A DNA stretch of 64,000 nt from Bacteroidetes bacterium HGW-Bacteroidetes-5. Lineage in GTDB: Bacteria > Bacteroidota > Bacteroidia > Bacteroidales > UBA932. Shown piece after piece: positions 63,680 to 64,000 of the stretch. The number at the start of each line of letters is the position of its first letter. Position 1 is the stretch's first letter. Where the stretch lies: positions 16,338-80,337 of the forward strand of contig PHDC01000003.1 in NCBI GenBank assembly GCA_002842515.1, written 5' to 3'. The notes beneath the pieces were generated by a model. It had not been told where the DNA came from and did not search any database. It saw only the letters and a list, made by a program, of their open reading frames with translations. Both the position numbers and the translations under genes were made by a program.

Positions 63680-63753
63680 TGGAGAATGTCGGAGTCGAAC
63701 CGACGACCCCTTGCTTGCAAAGCAAGTGCTCTAGCCAACTGAGCTAATCCCCC
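63680..63753 (-). tRNA. tRNA-Ala (anticodon TGC)
   Basis: The minus strand folds as a tRNA: acceptor stem GGGGGAT/ATTCTCC, D-loop with TAGCTCAGTTGG, anticodon loop with TGC in CTTTGCAAG and T-loop GGTTCGACTCC. CCA is not encoded. It follows tRNA-Ile by 18 bases. Confidence 0.98.
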
Positions 63754-63771
63754 ATTATGTCAATTTTTTAG

Positions 63772-63845
63772 TAGTCCCGAGCGGAGTTGAACCGCTGACC
63801 CCTACATTATCAGTGTAGTGCTCTAACCAACTGAGCTACGGGACT
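63772..63845 (-). tRNA. tRNA-Ile (anticodon GAT)
   Basis: The minus strand gives acceptor stem AGTCCCG/CGGGACT, D-loop TAGCTCAGTTGG, anticodon GAT in CTGATAATG and T-loop GGTTCAACTCC. It is 65 bases after the 16S end, the standard spacer position. Confidence 0.98.
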
Positions 63846-63910
63846 ATATAAATACTAAGATAGCATTAAGAGTAACAGAAGAGGATAACTCCTCAGGTCA
63901 TTTAAGCTCC

Positions 63911-64000
<90 letters not shown>

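Overview
The window looks like a chromosomal segment of a Bacteroidales-type bacterium (phylum Bacteroidota). The evidence is a SusC/SusD pair with a polysaccharide-utilisation operon, several 6-bladed beta-propeller lipoproteins, Bacteroidota-type promoters (TTTG, about 19-21 nt, TAnnTTTG), and a 16S rRNA 3' end of the GGAACACCTCCTTT type. No plasmid, phage, transposase or CRISPR array was seen.

Layout. 1-5.8 kb: end of a YbjQ-family gene, a PatB/MalY-type C-S lyase, a propeller lipoprotein, then a threonine locus. That locus has a promoter, a Thr/Ile-rich leader peptide, mutually exclusive RNA hairpins ending in a terminator, an 18-codon stub of thrA, intact thrB, and a thrC carrying an in-frame 21-bp tandem repeat. 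5.9-25.7 kb: a glycan-utilisation locus on the minus strand (GHL10-like, SusC, SusD, DUF5018, second GHL10-like, DUF4434, AGE-type epimerase, a metallophosphoesterase/FAD-oxidoreductase fusion and a CE2/SGNH esterase). It is divergent from a sodium:solute symporter and a ROK regulator. The shared intergenic region holds two promoters and three copies of an AT-rich near-palindrome that could be ROK operators. 25.7-34.6 kb: an AT-rich accessory stretch with an outer-membrane beta-barrel protein, a membrane-tethered TPR/HTH regulator, two propeller paralogues (one broken) flanking a hipBA module, and two copies of an unexplained intergenic repeat.

34.6-41.5 kb: a minus-strand cluster that looks like peptidoglycan turnover (NamZ/DUF1343, AmpG-like permease, SpoIID/LytB protein, HIT-like DUF4922 protein, GT2 protein). 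41.6-45.1 kb: NAD biosynthesis with nadB and nadC fused in one frame, followed by nadA. 45.2-54.4 kb: envelope proteins, an ECF sigma factor with a small membrane protein and a Spy-like protein, a DcaP-like porin, a DUF2807 protein, a PLP enzyme and a LytS/LytR two-component pair with a small beta-barrel protein. 54.6-63.5 kb: DUF6146-like lipoprotein, adenine deaminase-type enzyme, a secreted protein next to a lipase/FecR-domain fusion, a CapA-like protein and a GH109-like oxidoreductase.

The right end has 16S rRNA, tRNA-Ile and tRNA-Ala on the minus strand. A strong terminator hairpin follows at once and a protein gene comes next, so no 23S gene follows where one is expected. The most notable points are the complete threonine attenuator in front of a nearly deleted thrA, the apparently unlinked 16S gene, the candidate ROK operator set, the NadB-NadC and phosphoesterase-FAD fusions, and the repeated intergenic element.
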